A stretch of DNA of 64,000 nt from Candidatus Levyibacteriota bacterium (GCA_029260965.1 JAJDCG010000001.1:186001-250000); one strand, 5' to 3'; numbered from the stretch's first letter, positions 7,594 to 15,931 are shown. Numbers and translations: made by a program. The notes: generated by a model not told the origin, from the sequence alone.

Positions 7594-7964
7594 TACAACA
7601 GAGGAGTATATTATCATCGGCTGATAATTCTGGGGCAAAGCAGTTGGTTGTTATCCAAGTTTATGGTGGATCAAAAAGAAAATTTGGTAGCATTGGTGAC
7701 GTGATACACTGCGTGGTTAAAGAAGCGGCGCCAAATGGTCAGGTTAAAGATAGCGAAATGGTAAAAGCGGTGATAGTACGTACTAAAAAAGAAATTAAAA
7801 GAAACGATGGCTCTTATATAAGATTTTCAGATAACGCAGCAGTAGTAATAGATAATGCAAAAGACAAAAATGTACGCGGTACTCGTATATTTGGGCCAAT
7901 TGCGAGAGAAGTCCGTGATGCAGGTTTTGCGAAGATCGCTAGTATGGCAGTGGAGGTTTTATAA
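7590..7964 (+). CDS. rplN: 50S ribosomal protein L14
   Basis: Subunit-interface protein of the large subunit. It has 124 residues, normal length, beginning MIQQRSILSSADNSGAKQL. Other signature parts are GDVIHCVVKEAAPNG, VKAVIVRTKKEIKR and GTRIFGPIAREVRD. A good Shine-Dalgarno sequence (AAGGAGG) lies inside rpsQ. The next gene, rplX, starts 4 nt after the stop; a longer frame for rplX that would run into rplN is only a shadow. Confidence 0.97.
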   Translation: MIQQRSILSSADNSGAKQLVVIQVYGGSKRKFGSIGDVIHCVVKEAAPNGQVKDSEMVKAVIVRTKKEIKRNDGSYIRFSDNAAVVIDNAKDKNVRGTRIFGPIAREVRDAGFAKIASMAVEVL

Positions 7965-7968
7965 AATT

Positions 7969-8274
7969 ATGAAATTATTAAAAGGAGATACAGTAAAGGT
8001 GATAAGAGGAAAAGACAAAGGTAAGACAGGTAATGTTGATAAGACTTTACCCAAAAAAGGTAAGGTTGTTGTGGAGGGTGTAAATCAATACAAGAGGCAT
8101 GTAAAGGCAAGGACAGAGGGTCAAAAATCGGAGATAATAACACTCACAAAGCCCTTGTCAGTTATGAATGTTATTCTGGTTTGTCCAAAGTGTAAAAAGT
8201 CAACAAGAGTGGGCTACAAAGTGTTGAAGGATTCAAAAACAAGAGTTTGTAAAAAGTGTAATAAAGAAATATAA
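7969..8274 (+). CDS. rplX: 50S ribosomal protein L24, with C-terminal zinc-ribbon-like motif
   Basis: Assembly-initiating large-subunit protein. The start is the ATG at 7969 (MKLLKGDTVKVIRGKDKGKTG), which gives 101 residues; a longer open frame from 7855 is out of register with the family and overlaps rplN. The KOW motif lies at about residues 5-30. The C-terminus has two Cys pairs (CPKC near 68, CKKC near 95), a treble-clef or zinc-ribbon pattern seen in a subset of bacterial L24 proteins. Confidence 0.95.
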   Translation: MKLLKGDTVKVIRGKDKGKTGNVDKTLPKKGKVVVEGVNQYKRHVKARTEGQKSEIITLTKPLSVMNVILVCPKCKKSTRVGYKVLKDSKTRVCKKCNKEI

Positions 8275-8278
8275 AAAT

Positions 8279-8830
8279 ATGGAATTAAAAAATAGATATA
8301 AAAAAGAAATAGTTACTCTTCTTCAGAAGAATTTGGGTATTAAAAATTCTGCAGCTGTTCCCAAAATAATAAAAATTGTTGTCAATGTGGGCGTTAAGGA
8401 TGCTGTTTCTGATAAGAAAAATATAGAGCGAATGGTTCAAGTTATGTCTCAAATAACAGGACAGAAACCAAAGGTTACAAAAGCAAAAAAGGCAATTGCA
8501 GGATTTAAGTTGCGACAGGGGGATCCGATTGGTGTTGTTGTGACACTTAGGGGTGAGAGAATGTACGGATTTTTTGATAAGCTTGTGAAGATTGTTCTTC
8601 CTCGTATTAAAGATTTTAGGGGAGTAAAAAGAACAAGTTTTGATGGTTCAGGAAATTATACCTTGGGATTGCATGAATATTCTGTTTTTCCTGAAATTGA
8701 TCCAGGTTCAGTTGATCGTCTCCAGGGTATTGAGGTGGTTATCGTTACAACTGCCAGAACGAATACTGAGGGAGTTGCGCTTCTGGAGTCAATTGGAATG
8801 CCTTTTGTTAAGGAGGTAAGTAAAAAATAG
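8279..8830 (+). CDS. rplE: 50S ribosomal protein L5
   Basis: 5S rRNA-binding protein of the central protuberance. It has 183 residues. Diagnostic segments are VPKIIKIVVNVGVKDAV, the P-site loop GQKPKVTKAKKAIAGFKLRQG, and GNYTLGLHEYSVFPEID. It is followed by a 50-nt gap that holds a candidate promoter for rpsN. Confidence 0.97.
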   Translation: MELKNRYKKEIVTLLQKNLGIKNSAAVPKIIKIVVNVGVKDAVSDKKNIERMVQVMSQITGQKPKVTKAKKAIAGFKLRQGDPIGVVVTLRGERMYGFFDKLVKIVLPRIKDFRGVKRTSFDGSGNYTLGLHEYSVFPEIDPGSVDRLQGIEVVIVTTARTNTEGVALLESIGMPFVKEVSKK

Positions 8831-8848
8831 GTAAATTGGTCTTAGATG

Positions 8849-8857
8849 TGTTATAAT
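8849..8857 (+). promoter_or_regulatory. extended -10 promoter before rpsN
   Basis: TGT followed by TATAAT (8852-8857) forms an extended -10 element 23 nt before the rpsN ATG. No good -35 is found at the right distance, which is tolerable for extended -10 promoters. It lies just after the rplE stop and would give an internal start for the rpsN-secY-map segment. Confidence 0.5.
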
Positions 8858-8880
8858 TCAAGGCTGGTAAATAAAATAAT

Positions 8881-9066
8881 ATGGCAAAAAAATCAAACGT
8901 AGTAAAATCAGCAATGAAACCCAAATTTTCATCTAGAAAGGTGAATAGGTGTGGGATATGTGGTCGTTATCGTGGATATATCCGTCGATTTGGACTTTGC
9001 AGAATTTGTTTTAGGGAGAGAGCCTTGAGAGGTGAGCTGCCTGGAGTTTTAAAAGCTAGTTGGTAA
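8881..9066 (+). CDS. rpsN: 30S ribosomal protein S14, zinc-binding (type Z)
   Basis: Small-subunit head protein of 61 residues: the short zinc form. Two CXXC pairs (CGIC near 24-27 and CRIC near 39-42) bracket the basic GRYRGYIRRFGL segment and would bind one zinc ion. It ends LPGVLKASW, as the family does. The start is the ATG at 8881, after a candidate extended -10 promoter. Confidence 0.97.
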   Translation: MAKKSNVVKSAMKPKFSSRKVNRCGICGRYRGYIRRFGLCRICFRERALRGELPGVLKASW

Positions 9067-9070
9067 AAAT

Positions 9071-9451
9071 ATGTATTACGATTTTATAATCAGACTTAAA
9101 AACGCATCGCTTGCAAGAAAGAAAAATCTTGTGACACCGTATGCGAATCTAAACAAAGCAATAGGAAAAGCTCTTGTTCGAGAGGGCTTCTTGGATTCCG
9201 TAAAGGATGAGATAATTGATGGTCACAAGACATTATCTATTGATATACGCTATCAGAATAGAAGACCAGCGATAACAGATGTTTCTCTTGTATCAAAGCC
9301 CTCAATCAGGAAGTATGTTGCAAAGGATGAGATTAGGCGCGAGCAGGGATTTGGTACTGTTGTTGTACTATCAACGAATCAGGGTGTAATGACAGGGCGT
9401 GATGCCATCAAGAAAGGGATTGGAGGAGAGCTTTTATTTAAGATTTGGTAA
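9071..9451 (+). CDS. rpsH: 30S ribosomal protein S8
   Basis: 16S rRNA-binding protein of the platform. It has 126 residues. The N-terminus MYYDFIIRLKNASLARKKNL lacks the usual Asp-Pro-Ile start but aligns from there on. The C-terminal half is typical: VSKPSIRKYV, VVLSTNQGVMTGRDAIKKGIGGELL. Spacing to rpsN is 4 nt. Nothing unusual otherwise. Confidence 0.96.
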   Translation: MYYDFIIRLKNASLARKKNLVTPYANLNKAIGKALVREGFLDSVKDEIIDGHKTLSIDIRYQNRRPAITDVSLVSKPSIRKYVAKDEIRREQGFGTVVVLSTNQGVMTGRDAIKKGIGGELLFKIW

Positions 9452-9462
9452 GTATTTAATAT

Positions 9463-10008
9463 ATGTCAAAAGTAGGAAAAGAACCGATACAGATAAAAGA
9501 TGGAATAAACGTAACTGTTAATGGTCAGGATGTGGTTGTTACAGGTCCCAAGGGTAATGCTTCTTATCAGGTCTCTCAGGGAATTACGGTAAAGGTCGAG
9601 GATAGCAAGGTAATTGTCGATGCAATCCAAAAGCAAGACAAAAAAATAAGAGCACTTTTTGGGTTAACTCGTGCAATTCTTGCCAATATTATAAAAGGTG
9701 TAGATACAGGTTTTGAAAAGAAGCTAGAGCTAAAAGGTGTTGGATACAAAGCTCAGATGCAAGGAGTTGATTTGGTGTTATCACTTGGATTTGCTCATCC
9801 AGTTAAATTTACTCCCAAACCGGGAGTAGTTGTTGCAGTTCAGGATAATGTGATTACTGTTTCGGGTCAAGATAAATCTCTTGTTGGAGATCTAGCAGAC
9901 AAGATAAGGGCGGTTAAACCCCCAGAGCCGTATAAAGGGAAAGGTATCAGATATCAGGGAGAGTATATCAGAAGGAAAGCAGGAAAAGCAGTTAAGGCAG
10001 GAGCATAA
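9463..10008 (+). CDS. rplF: 50S ribosomal protein L6
   Basis: Large-subunit protein near the sarcin-ricin loop. It has 181 residues with the usual two repeated L6 domains: the first from SKVGKEPIQIKDG to about residue 82, the second from about 84 with GVGYKAQMQGVDLVLSLGFAHPV and the signature PPEPYKGKGIRY. The rplR start follows after 4 nt. No anomalies. Confidence 0.97.
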   Translation: MSKVGKEPIQIKDGINVTVNGQDVVVTGPKGNASYQVSQGITVKVEDSKVIVDAIQKQDKKIRALFGLTRAILANIIKGVDTGFEKKLELKGVGYKAQMQGVDLVLSLGFAHPVKFTPKPGVVVAVQDNVITVSGQDKSLVGDLADKIRAVKPPEPYKGKGIRYQGEYIRRKAGKAVKAGA

Positions 10009-10012
10009 AATT

Positions 10013-10354
10013 ATGAATACTGATAAAAAAATAAGAAGACAAACAAGGATAAGAAAAAACATTGAGAATACAGCAGACAGAATGAGATTAAGCGTACATA
10101 GATCAAATCGCTATATGTATGCACAGGTTTTTGATAAATCCGGACAAGCTGTGATTGGTCTTTCTGAAAAAGTGATTGCAGGAAATGAGAAAATAAGCCC
10201 TCTGGAGAGATCAAAAAAATTAGGCATGGAGATTGCAAAAAAAGCAGTTGCAAAAAAGATAAAAGAGGTAGCCTTTGATAAAGGTAGGTTTTCTTATCAT
10301 GGAAGGGTTAAAGCTGTAGCGGAAGGAGCAAGAGAAGGAGGACTTAAGTTCTAG
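10013..10354 (+). CDS. rplR: 50S ribosomal protein L18
   Basis: 5S rRNA-binding protein of the central protuberance. It has 113 residues. The basic N-terminus (RRQTRIRKNIENTADRMRLSVHRSNRYMYAQV) and the ending FDKGRFSYHGRVKAVAEGAREGGLKF are family signatures. The last motif normally reads [24 protein letters not shown], so the match is clear. rpsE follows after 29 nt. Confidence 0.96.
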   Translation: MNTDKKIRRQTRIRKNIENTADRMRLSVHRSNRYMYAQVFDKSGQAVIGLSEKVIAGNEKISPLERSKKLGMEIAKKAVAKKIKEVAFDKGRFSYHGRVKAVAEGAREGGLKF

Positions 10355-10383
10355 GGACCAAAACTTAGAGCTAGTATAAATTT

Positions 10384-10881
10384 ATGAACGGTCAAAAAAG
10401 GTTTCAAAATCAAAGATCACAGAGCGAGTTTGATGAACAAGTTGTTCAAATAAATCGTGTTTCCAAAAAAACCAAAGGAGGCAACAAGGTTGGTTTTTCC
10501 GCACTTACAGTTGTGGGAGATAAAAAAGGTAAGGTAGGCGTAGGTCTTGGCAAGGCACCTGATGTTGCTTCTGCGATTAGAAAAGGGATGACTTATGCTA
10601 AAAAACATTTGGTGGAGGTACCTATTGTAAATGGAACTATACCCTTGAGAATTGACATTAAGCTTGGTGCAGCAAAGATTATGCTTAAGCCTGCGCCTCA
10701 TGGTTCAGGTATCATTGCTGGAGGTTCCGTGCGTTCAGTAGTTGAAGCTGCGGGAATTGAAAATATATCATCAAAAGTTTTGGGTACAAACAATAAAATA
10801 AGCAATATCTATGCAACTCTAGAGGCGCTTAAAAAGGTAAGTAGCCAAGTTCAAAGACAGAAAGAAAGAACAGCGAAGTAG
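10384..10881 (+). CDS. rpsE: 30S ribosomal protein S5
   Basis: Small-subunit protein involved in decoding accuracy and mRNA unwinding. It has 165 residues. The double-stranded-RNA-binding-like N-domain (VVQINRVSKKTKGGNKVGFSALTVVGD) and the C-domain with PAPHGSGIIAGGSVRSVVEAAGI are intact. In most bacteria rpmD (L30) lies between rpsE and rplO; here only 22 nt separate them, so L30 is missing from its usual place, a known CPR trait. Confidence 0.97.
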   Translation: MNGQKRFQNQRSQSEFDEQVVQINRVSKKTKGGNKVGFSALTVVGDKKGKVGVGLGKAPDVASAIRKGMTYAKKHLVEVPIVNGTIPLRIDIKLGAAKIMLKPAPHGSGIIAGGSVRSVVEAAGIENISSKVLGTNNKISNIYATLEALKKVSSQVQRQKERTAK

Positions 10882-10903
10882 ATAGTATCAGAAGTTATTA
10901 ATT

Positions 10904-11347
10904 ATGAATTTGAATAGTATAGAAAAGCTAAAAACTAAAAAGAAAAAACGGTTAGGTCTTGGTCATGGGTCAGGTCGTGGTAAGACATCGGGTCGTGGGA
11001 CCAAGGGTCAAAAGGCAAGAAATAGCATACCACTTGATTTTGAAGGAGGTGCGCTCCCATTAACAAAACGGCTTCCATTTCTGAGAGGCAAAGGACGTAA
11101 TAAGTCTCTTAGCAAAAACCCGTATATACTAAATGTAGGACTATTGAATATTTTCCCAAAAGGAAGTTCTATTGATATAGATTCATTAGCAAAAAAAAAC
11201 TTGGTTGAGATGGGGATAGCAAAAAAAGTTGGAGTTAAGATACTGGGAAGTGGAGATTTGAAAGTTGCATTAAAAGTAAAACTCTCCGTATCTAAAGGAG
11301 CAGAAGAAAAGATTAAGAAAGCTGGAGGAGAGGTGCTGCAGTCTTAA
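10904..11347 (+). CDS. rplO: 50S ribosomal protein L15
   Basis: Late-assembly large-subunit protein. It has 147 residues. The N-terminal basic loop (KKRLGLGHGSGRGKTSGRGTKGQKAR) and the FEGGALPLTKRLPFLRG segment are diagnostic. It lies between rpsE and secY, as in most bacteria, minus rpmD. Confidence 0.97.
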   Translation: MNLNSIEKLKTKKKKRLGLGHGSGRGKTSGRGTKGQKARNSIPLDFEGGALPLTKRLPFLRGKGRNKSLSKNPYILNVGLLNIFPKGSSIDIDSLAKKNLVEMGIAKKVGVKILGSGDLKVALKVKLSVSKGAEEKIKKAGGEVLQS

Positions 11348-11366
11348 TACTTTAGTTGGTGTAAGC

Positions 11367-12662
11367 ATGTATAGTTTTTTAGATACACTTAAAAAAAGCG
11401 TCAAATCGCCTGAGGTGAGGCGTAAGATACTATTTACCTTAGGAATATTTTTGTTATTCCGTTTTTTAGCACATATACCTGTTGCTGGTGTGGATCTGGG
11501 GCAGTTAAAAAACCTTTTTGCTGGTAATCAATTCCTCGGTCTTCTTAATATATTCTCAGGTGGGACGCTAGCCAATTTTTCCATAATGGCACTGGGTCTT
11601 GGTCCATATATTAACGCAAGCATTATTATGCAGCTTTTGACAATGGTATTTCCAAAGCTTGAAGAGATGCAACAGGAGGGAGAATCGGGTCGTAAAAAAA
11701 TTAGTCAATATACAAGATTTCTAACAATACCTTTGAGTGTACTTCAAACTATCGGAATGTATGCGCTCCTCAGATCGCAAGGGATTATAGGAGATTTATC
11801 ACCTCTTTCAATGATTTCATTTATTCTGACCATGACTGCGGGAACTATGCTCCTTGTTTGGTTGGGAGAGTTGATAACCCAGAAAGGGATTGGCAATGGA
11901 ATTTCGCTTCTTATTTTTGGAGGAATAGTTGGTCAATTTCCTGTTGTTGTAGCACAAACTTTTTCAACAATTACACCTGAAACTATGACAAATACTTTGA
12001 CATTTGTTGCGTTGGGTCTTGTGGTTATAGCAGCAGTTGTATTTATGACGGAGGCAACTAGACAGATTCCTGTTTATTATGCAAAGCGTGTTCGCGGGAA
12101 TAGAGATCAGGGTGGAGAGGCAACTTATTTGCCTTTGAGACTTAATCAGGCAGGGGTAATCCCAATTATCTTTGCTGTCTCAATTGTTCTTCTTCCATCT
12201 CTTTTTGCTAATTTTTTTGCCAGTTCTTCAAACGCAACCCTTGCAGGAATTGCCCGTAACCTGAATATTTGGTTTGCGCCAACTGGTATTTTTTATAATG
12301 TGTTTTATTTTCTTTTGGTTGTAGGATTTACATTTTTCTATACTGCAATTGTATTTAATCCCAAAAAAATCTCAGAACAAATTCAAAAACATGGTGGATT
12401 CATACCAGGAGTTAGGCCTGGTAGTCCAACTACAAAGTACCTTAATTATATTTTGACCCGTATTACCTTGGTGGGAGCTAGCTTTTTAGGCATGGTTGCT
12501 ATACTTCCTGGGATTGCCAACGCCCTGACAGGCGTTCAGACACTGCTGCTTGGTGGTACAAGTATATTAATCGTGGTTGCGGTTGTCCTGGAAACATTTA
12601 AGGCAATTGAGGCAAATCTTGTGATGCGTAGCTACGATTCATACCTCGTAAATAAAAAATAA
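11367..12662 (+). CDS. secY: protein translocase subunit SecY
   Basis: Channel-forming subunit of the Sec translocon in the cytoplasmic membrane. It has 431 residues and ten predicted membrane helices. The plug-region and helix 2 motifs (LGLGPYINASIIMQLLT), EEMQQEGESGRKKISQYTR, and the cytoplasmic loops with ARQ-like TEATRQIPVYYAKRV and PGVRPGSPTTKYL are conserved. It follows rplO as in standard spc operons. The secE and secG partners are not in the window. Confidence 0.98.
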   Translation: MYSFLDTLKKSVKSPEVRRKILFTLGIFLLFRFLAHIPVAGVDLGQLKNLFAGNQFLGLLNIFSGGTLANFSIMALGLGPYINASIIMQLLTMVFPKLEEMQQEGESGRKKISQYTRFLTIPLSVLQTIGMYALLRSQGIIGDLSPLSMISFILTMTAGTMLLVWLGELITQKGIGNGISLLIFGGIVGQFPVVVAQTFSTITPETMTNTLTFVALGLVVIAAVVFMTEATRQIPVYYAKRVRGNRDQGGEATYLPLRLNQAGVIPIIFAVSIVLLPSLFANFFASSSNATLAGIARNLNIWFAPTGIFYNVFYFLLVVGFTFFYTAIVFNPKKISEQIQKHGGFIPGVRPGSPTTKYLNYILTRITLVGASFLGMVAILPGIANALTGVQTLLLGGTSILIVVAVVLETFKAIEANLVMRSYDSYLVNKK

Positions 12663-12667
12663 TATTC

Positions 12668-13207
12668 ATGAAAATAATTTTAATTGGAGTACAAGGATCA
12701 GGCAAATCAACGCAGGGAAATCTATTAAGCAAAAAACTTTCAGTTCCTTATGTGTCTATGGGTAGTATCTTTCGTGATATAGCCAGCAAGGATTCATCCT
12801 TAGGTAGAGAAATAAAAAATACCATGAATGAAGGATTTCTAATTCCTGATGAGAAGACTATAGAAGTGTTGAGAGACTATTTGTCCAGCCCTGAGTACTC
12901 AAGTGGATATATTTTGGATGGTTTTCCGAGAACGGTTGTTCAGGCAAAGGCTTTTGAGAGTGGTATTGATAGAGCTGTGTATCTGGAGCTTTCTGATGAG
13001 ATTGCGCTTAAAAGGATCTCGGAAAGGTCAGAAAAGCGTGATGACGAGACACCAGGCGCAATCAAAAAAAGAATTGATTCCTTCCACAAATTTACCGAAC
13101 CTGTTCTACACCACCTTGAGGATAAAGGAATCCTTATAAGGGTTGATGGAGAGCAAAGCGTTGAAAAAATACACCAACATATAATTAAGGAGCTGGGTAT
13201 TGCATGA
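12668..13207 (+). CDS. adk: adenylate kinase, short form without LID domain
   Basis: Catalyses ATP + AMP to 2 ADP. The P-loop GVQGSGKST is at residues 7-15, the NMP-binding DGFPR near 78-82, and conserved Arg residues occur in RISER and KKRID. At 179 residues it is about 35 shorter than the long bacterial form: the LID insertion, with or without zinc cysteines, is replaced by a short turn (SERSEKRDDE). The stop overlaps the cmk start by 4 nt (ATGA). UMP/CMP kinase activity cannot be excluded by sequence alone. Confidence 0.9.
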   Translation: MKIILIGVQGSGKSTQGNLLSKKLSVPYVSMGSIFRDIASKDSSLGREIKNTMNEGFLIPDEKTIEVLRDYLSSPEYSSGYILDGFPRTVVQAKAFESGIDRAVYLELSDEIALKRISERSEKRDDETPGAIKKRIDSFHKFTEPVLHHLEDKGILIRVDGEQSVEKIHQHIIKELGIA

Positions 13208-13887
13208 AGAATGGATTTGTAATCGCAATAGATGGACCAGTTGCATCAGGCAAGGGTACTATTGCCAGAAAACTTTCTCAAAAAATAGATGCATTCTATC
13301 TTCATTCAGGTGCTATGTATAGGGTGGTTGCCTTGTTGGTGATAAGAAAAAATCTGAATTTGTTCGAAGAAGTGGAGGTTGAGTCGGTTTTTAATGATTT
13401 TGATATAAATCTTATTGGAGACAAAATTTTTATTAAAAATGAGGATGTCACAAGTAGAATAATAGAACCAGATACGTCAGAGGGCGCATCAGTTGTAGGA
13501 GTTTATCCAAAAGTTAGAAAATTTTTGGTTAGCAAACAGCGTCAGATAGGTCAGGAGTATGTAGCCAGAGGACAAATTGTGGTTGCAGAAGGTCGAGATA
13601 TGGGAACAGTTGTTTTTCCTGATGCAAGATTTAAATTTTTTTTGACAGCTGATTTTGAGATTCGTGCCAGAAGGCGTTTTGAAGATTATCAAAAACGAGG
13701 GATCAACAAAACCCTTTCTCAGATTATCGATGATCTAAAAATTCGGGATGAACGTGATACATATCGTAAATTGGGTGCACTTTCCAATGAGCCTGAAAGG
13801 GATGGATACGTAGTAGTTGATAGTTCAGCTATGAGTGTCACCGAGACGCTTGAGACGATATGGAATAAAATAAAGGAAGAAAATTAA
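13204..13887 (+). CDS. cmk: cytidylate kinase
   Basis: Phosphorylates CMP/dCMP using ATP. It has 227 residues. The P-loop GPVASGKGT is at about 11-19; FYLHSGAMYR binds the nucleotide base, followed by EGRDMGTVVFPDA and RARRRFEDYQKRG, all family signatures. The start codon overlaps the adk stop, implying coupling. adk and cmk together make nucleoside diphosphates next to the transcription and translation genes. Confidence 0.95.
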   Translation: MKNGFVIAIDGPVASGKGTIARKLSQKIDAFYLHSGAMYRVVALLVIRKNLNLFEEVEVESVFNDFDINLIGDKIFIKNEDVTSRIIEPDTSEGASVVGVYPKVRKFLVSKQRQIGQEYVARGQIVVAEGRDMGTVVFPDARFKFFLTADFEIRARRRFEDYQKRGINKTLSQIIDDLKIRDERDTYRKLGALSNEPERDGYVVVDSSAMSVTETLETIWNKIKEEN

Positions 13888-13888
13888 T

Positions 13889-14647
13889 ATGATAAAGTAC
13901 AAAACCAAAGAAGAGGTTAAGGTAATGATCGAAGGGGGGCATATTTTGGCTGAGGTTGTCGCGCATGTCATGAATGCAATAAAGCCAGGTGTAACAGAGC
14001 TAGAGATAGATACCTTAGCAGAGAAGCTTATACGTGAGCGTGGTGGTGAGCCGGGTTTTAAGCGAGTTGAGGGTTATAAGCATAGTATTTGCATGTCAAC
14101 AAATGATGTTGTAGTCCATGGAATACCTGGAGATTATGCATTCAAAGAGGGAGATGTGGTTGGGGTTGATTGCGGAGTTTTTTATAATGGATTTCATACA
14201 GACATGGCGGAAACCCTTCGGGTTTCCGAAAGCAAAAAGCAGGATGAAGTAGATAAATTTCTGGCGGTTGGAAAAGAAGCTCTGAATGCAGGAATTGCTG
14301 CTGCAAAGTTGGGGAACAGAGTTGGTCATATTTCAAAGACAATTCAGGATATCATTGAAAAGAAAAATAATTATTCTGTGGTTCGATCTCTGATCGGACA
14401 TGGCGTAGGTCAAGACTTGCATGAGGATCCTGAAGTGCCTGGATATCTGCATGGCAGCATTGATCGTACTCCAATTTTGAAAGAGGGTATGACAATTGCA
14501 GTTGAGGTTATCTACAATATGGGAAGTGGGGAAGTGGCTTTAGATTCTGATGGATGGACTATCAGATCCGAGGATGGGAAATTGGCGGGTCTTTTTGAAC
14601 GCACTATAGCAATAACCCAGAGTGGCCCCGTAATAATCACTGCCTAA
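13889..14647 (+). CDS. map: methionine aminopeptidase type I
   Basis: Removes the initiator methionine from nascent proteins. It has 252 residues. The five metal ligands are visible: two Asp in VDCGVFYNGFHTDMAET, His in GHGVGQDLHEDP, Glu in AVEVIYNMG and Glu in LFERTIAIT. There is no N-terminal zinc-finger extension, as in E. coli type Ia. One nt follows cmk; after the gene a 66-nt gap carries the infA promoter. Confidence 0.97.
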   Translation: MIKYKTKEEVKVMIEGGHILAEVVAHVMNAIKPGVTELEIDTLAEKLIRERGGEPGFKRVEGYKHSICMSTNDVVVHGIPGDYAFKEGDVVGVDCGVFYNGFHTDMAETLRVSESKKQDEVDKFLAVGKEALNAGIAAAKLGNRVGHISKTIQDIIEKKNNYSVVRSLIGHGVGQDLHEDPEVPGYLHGSIDRTPILKEGMTIAVEVIYNMGSGEVALDSDGWTIRSEDGKLAGLFERTIAITQSGPVIITA

Positions 14648-14666
14648 AAATATACATTTGTGCATG

Positions 14667-14695
14667 TTGCTCTTTTGAGGCTGATTTGTTATAAT
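14667..14695 (+). promoter_or_regulatory. promoter of infA and alpha operon
   Basis: TTGCTC (14667-14672) and TATAAT (14690-14695) are 17 nt apart, and TG at 14687-14688 makes an extended -10. The predicted start near 14702 leaves about 12 nt before the infA ATG. It would drive infA through rplQ together with readthrough from map. Confidence 0.7.
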
Positions 14696-14713
14696 GCTTG
14701 AATATATTAATTT

Positions 14714-14932
14714 ATGGCTCATCAAGGCTCGTTTGAGACAGATGGAAAAGTGCTTGAAGCTTTGCCCAATACTCTTTTCAGGGTTGAGCTGGAAGATGGG
14801 TCTATAGTTGTTTGTCATTTATCTGGTAAGATGCGGATGCATTTTATAAAAATTTTACCAGGAGATCGCGTGAAGCTAGAAATGACCCCTTATGATCCTG
14901 GGAAAGGACGAATAACATTTCGCTATCGCTAA
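14714..14932 (+). CDS. infA: translation initiation factor IF-1
   Basis: OB-fold protein that occupies the A site during initiation. It has 72 residues, normal length. Family segments: GKVLEALPNTLFRVELEDG, CHLSGKMRMHFIKILPGDRVKLEMTPYDPGKGRITFRYR. The start is the first ATG after the promoter at 14667-14695; no Shine-Dalgarno sequence is present in the very short leader. rpmJ follows after 60 nt. Confidence 0.98.
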   Translation: MAHQGSFETDGKVLEALPNTLFRVELEDGSIVVCHLSGKMRMHFIKILPGDRVKLEMTPYDPGKGRITFRYR

Positions 14933-14992
14933 TGCGAATATATTGGGATTATTATCACGAATAAATACAAATATTTGTGTTAATTTATTATT

Positions 14993-15106
14993 ATGAAAGT
15001 TCAGGCTAGTGTTAAAAAAAGATGTTTAAAGTGTAAGATTGTAAAAAGACGCGGAGTTGTCAGGGTTACTTGCAGTAATCCACGGCATAAACAACGTCAG
15101 GGGTAA
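14993..15106 (+). CDS. rpmJ: 50S ribosomal protein L36, zinc-binding
   Basis: Smallest large-subunit protein: 37 residues plus stop. The zinc ligands C11, C14, C27 and H32 are present (pattern CLKC, then CSNPRH). It starts MKVQASVKKRC, as in other bacteria, and ends KQRQG. The upstream gap holds an imperfect inverted repeat (CACGAATA near 14956 with TATTTGTG) of unknown role. rpsM follows after 5 nt. Confidence 0.96.
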   Translation: MKVQASVKKRCLKCKIVKRRGVVRVTCSNPRHKQRQG

Positions 15107-15111
15107 TTTAT

Positions 15112-15525
15112 ATGAGAATTTCAGGAGTCACAATACCAGATGACAAACGAGTTGATATTGCTCTTACCTATATCTATGGAATAGGAAGGAGTAATGTGGG
15201 TCCAGTTCTTGCTGCAGCAAATCTAGATGGTGCCAAGAGAGCAAAGACTTTGACAGAGGATGAAGTAAAAAGTCTTACTAAGGTGCTTGAGAAATATAAA
15301 ATTGAAGGAGATTTAAGAGCAGATATTGCAGCAGACTTAAGACGTCTTAAAGAATCGGGAAGTTATAGAGGTGTTCGACATACTAGGGGTCTTCCATCTC
15401 GTGGCCAGCGAACTCGTTCGAATGCAAGAACCAAAAGAGGAAAGAGGGTAACAATAGGTGCGATTAAGAAAGAGGTAGCAGCAAAGATGGAGACAGCTCA
15501 AAAATCAAAGGAGTCAGGTAAGTAA
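15112..15525 (+). CDS. rpsM: 30S ribosomal protein S13
   Basis: Small-subunit head protein contacting the P-site tRNA and L5. It has 137 residues. It starts MRISGVTIPDDKRVDIALTYIYGIGRS; the C-terminal basic tail includes GLPSRGQRTRSNARTKRGKR, the most conserved family motif. A further Lys/Ala-rich extension of about 20 residues follows. rpsK begins 1 nt after its stop. Confidence 0.97.
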   Translation: MRISGVTIPDDKRVDIALTYIYGIGRSNVGPVLAAANLDGAKRAKTLTEDEVKSLTKVLEKYKIEGDLRADIAADLRRLKESGSYRGVRHTRGLPSRGQRTRSNARTKRGKRVTIGAIKKEVAAKMETAQKSKESGK

Positions 15526-15526
15526 T

Positions 15527-15931
15527 ATGGCAACAAAGCAGACAAAAAAAACAACAAAAACAAAAAAGAAAACAAGCGTAGTTGTTGGCGATCTTGGCAG
15601 AGTTTATGTGACTTCGACCTTTAACAATACGCTCATAACAGTAACAAATGATAAGGGGGATACGCTTGGATGGAGTTCTTCAGGTCACAAGGGTTTTAAG
15701 GGCGCACGTAAGTCAACTCCATATGCTGCTAGTCTTGCAGCAGAAGAGTTATTGAGAAAGATTATAGCAAAAGGACTTAAGGCTGTAGATGTTTTTATAA
15801 AAGGACCAGGGAATGGTAGAGAGTCATCGCTCCGAGGCATAAAAGCAGCAGGTATAACAATAAATTCGATTTCAGACATAACACCTATGCCACATAATGG
15901 GCCAAGGGCAAAGAATAAAAGAAGGGTATAG
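15527..15931 (+). CDS. rpsK: 30S ribosomal protein S11
   Basis: Platform protein near the E site. It has 134 residues with a Lys/Thr-rich N-terminus. The core motifs TSTFNNTLITVTNDKGDTLGWSSSGHKGFKGARKSTPYAA and PMPHNGPRAKNKRRV are diagnostic. It sits in the standard rpsM-rpsK-rpsD-rpoA order. A 44-nt gap before rpsD contains TATAAT (15964-15969) close to the rpsD start. Confidence 0.97.
   Translation: MATKQTKKTTKTKKKTSVVVGDLGRVYVTSTFNNTLITVTNDKGDTLGWSSSGHKGFKGARKSTPYAASLAAEELLRKIIAKGLKAVDVFIKGPGNGRESSLRGIKAAGITINSISDITPMPHNGPRAKNKRRV

Noticed and set aside
7855..7968. Upstream extension of the rplX frame
   Set aside because: The extra 38 codons lie inside rplN in another frame and do not match L24; the ATG at 7969 fits the family start.
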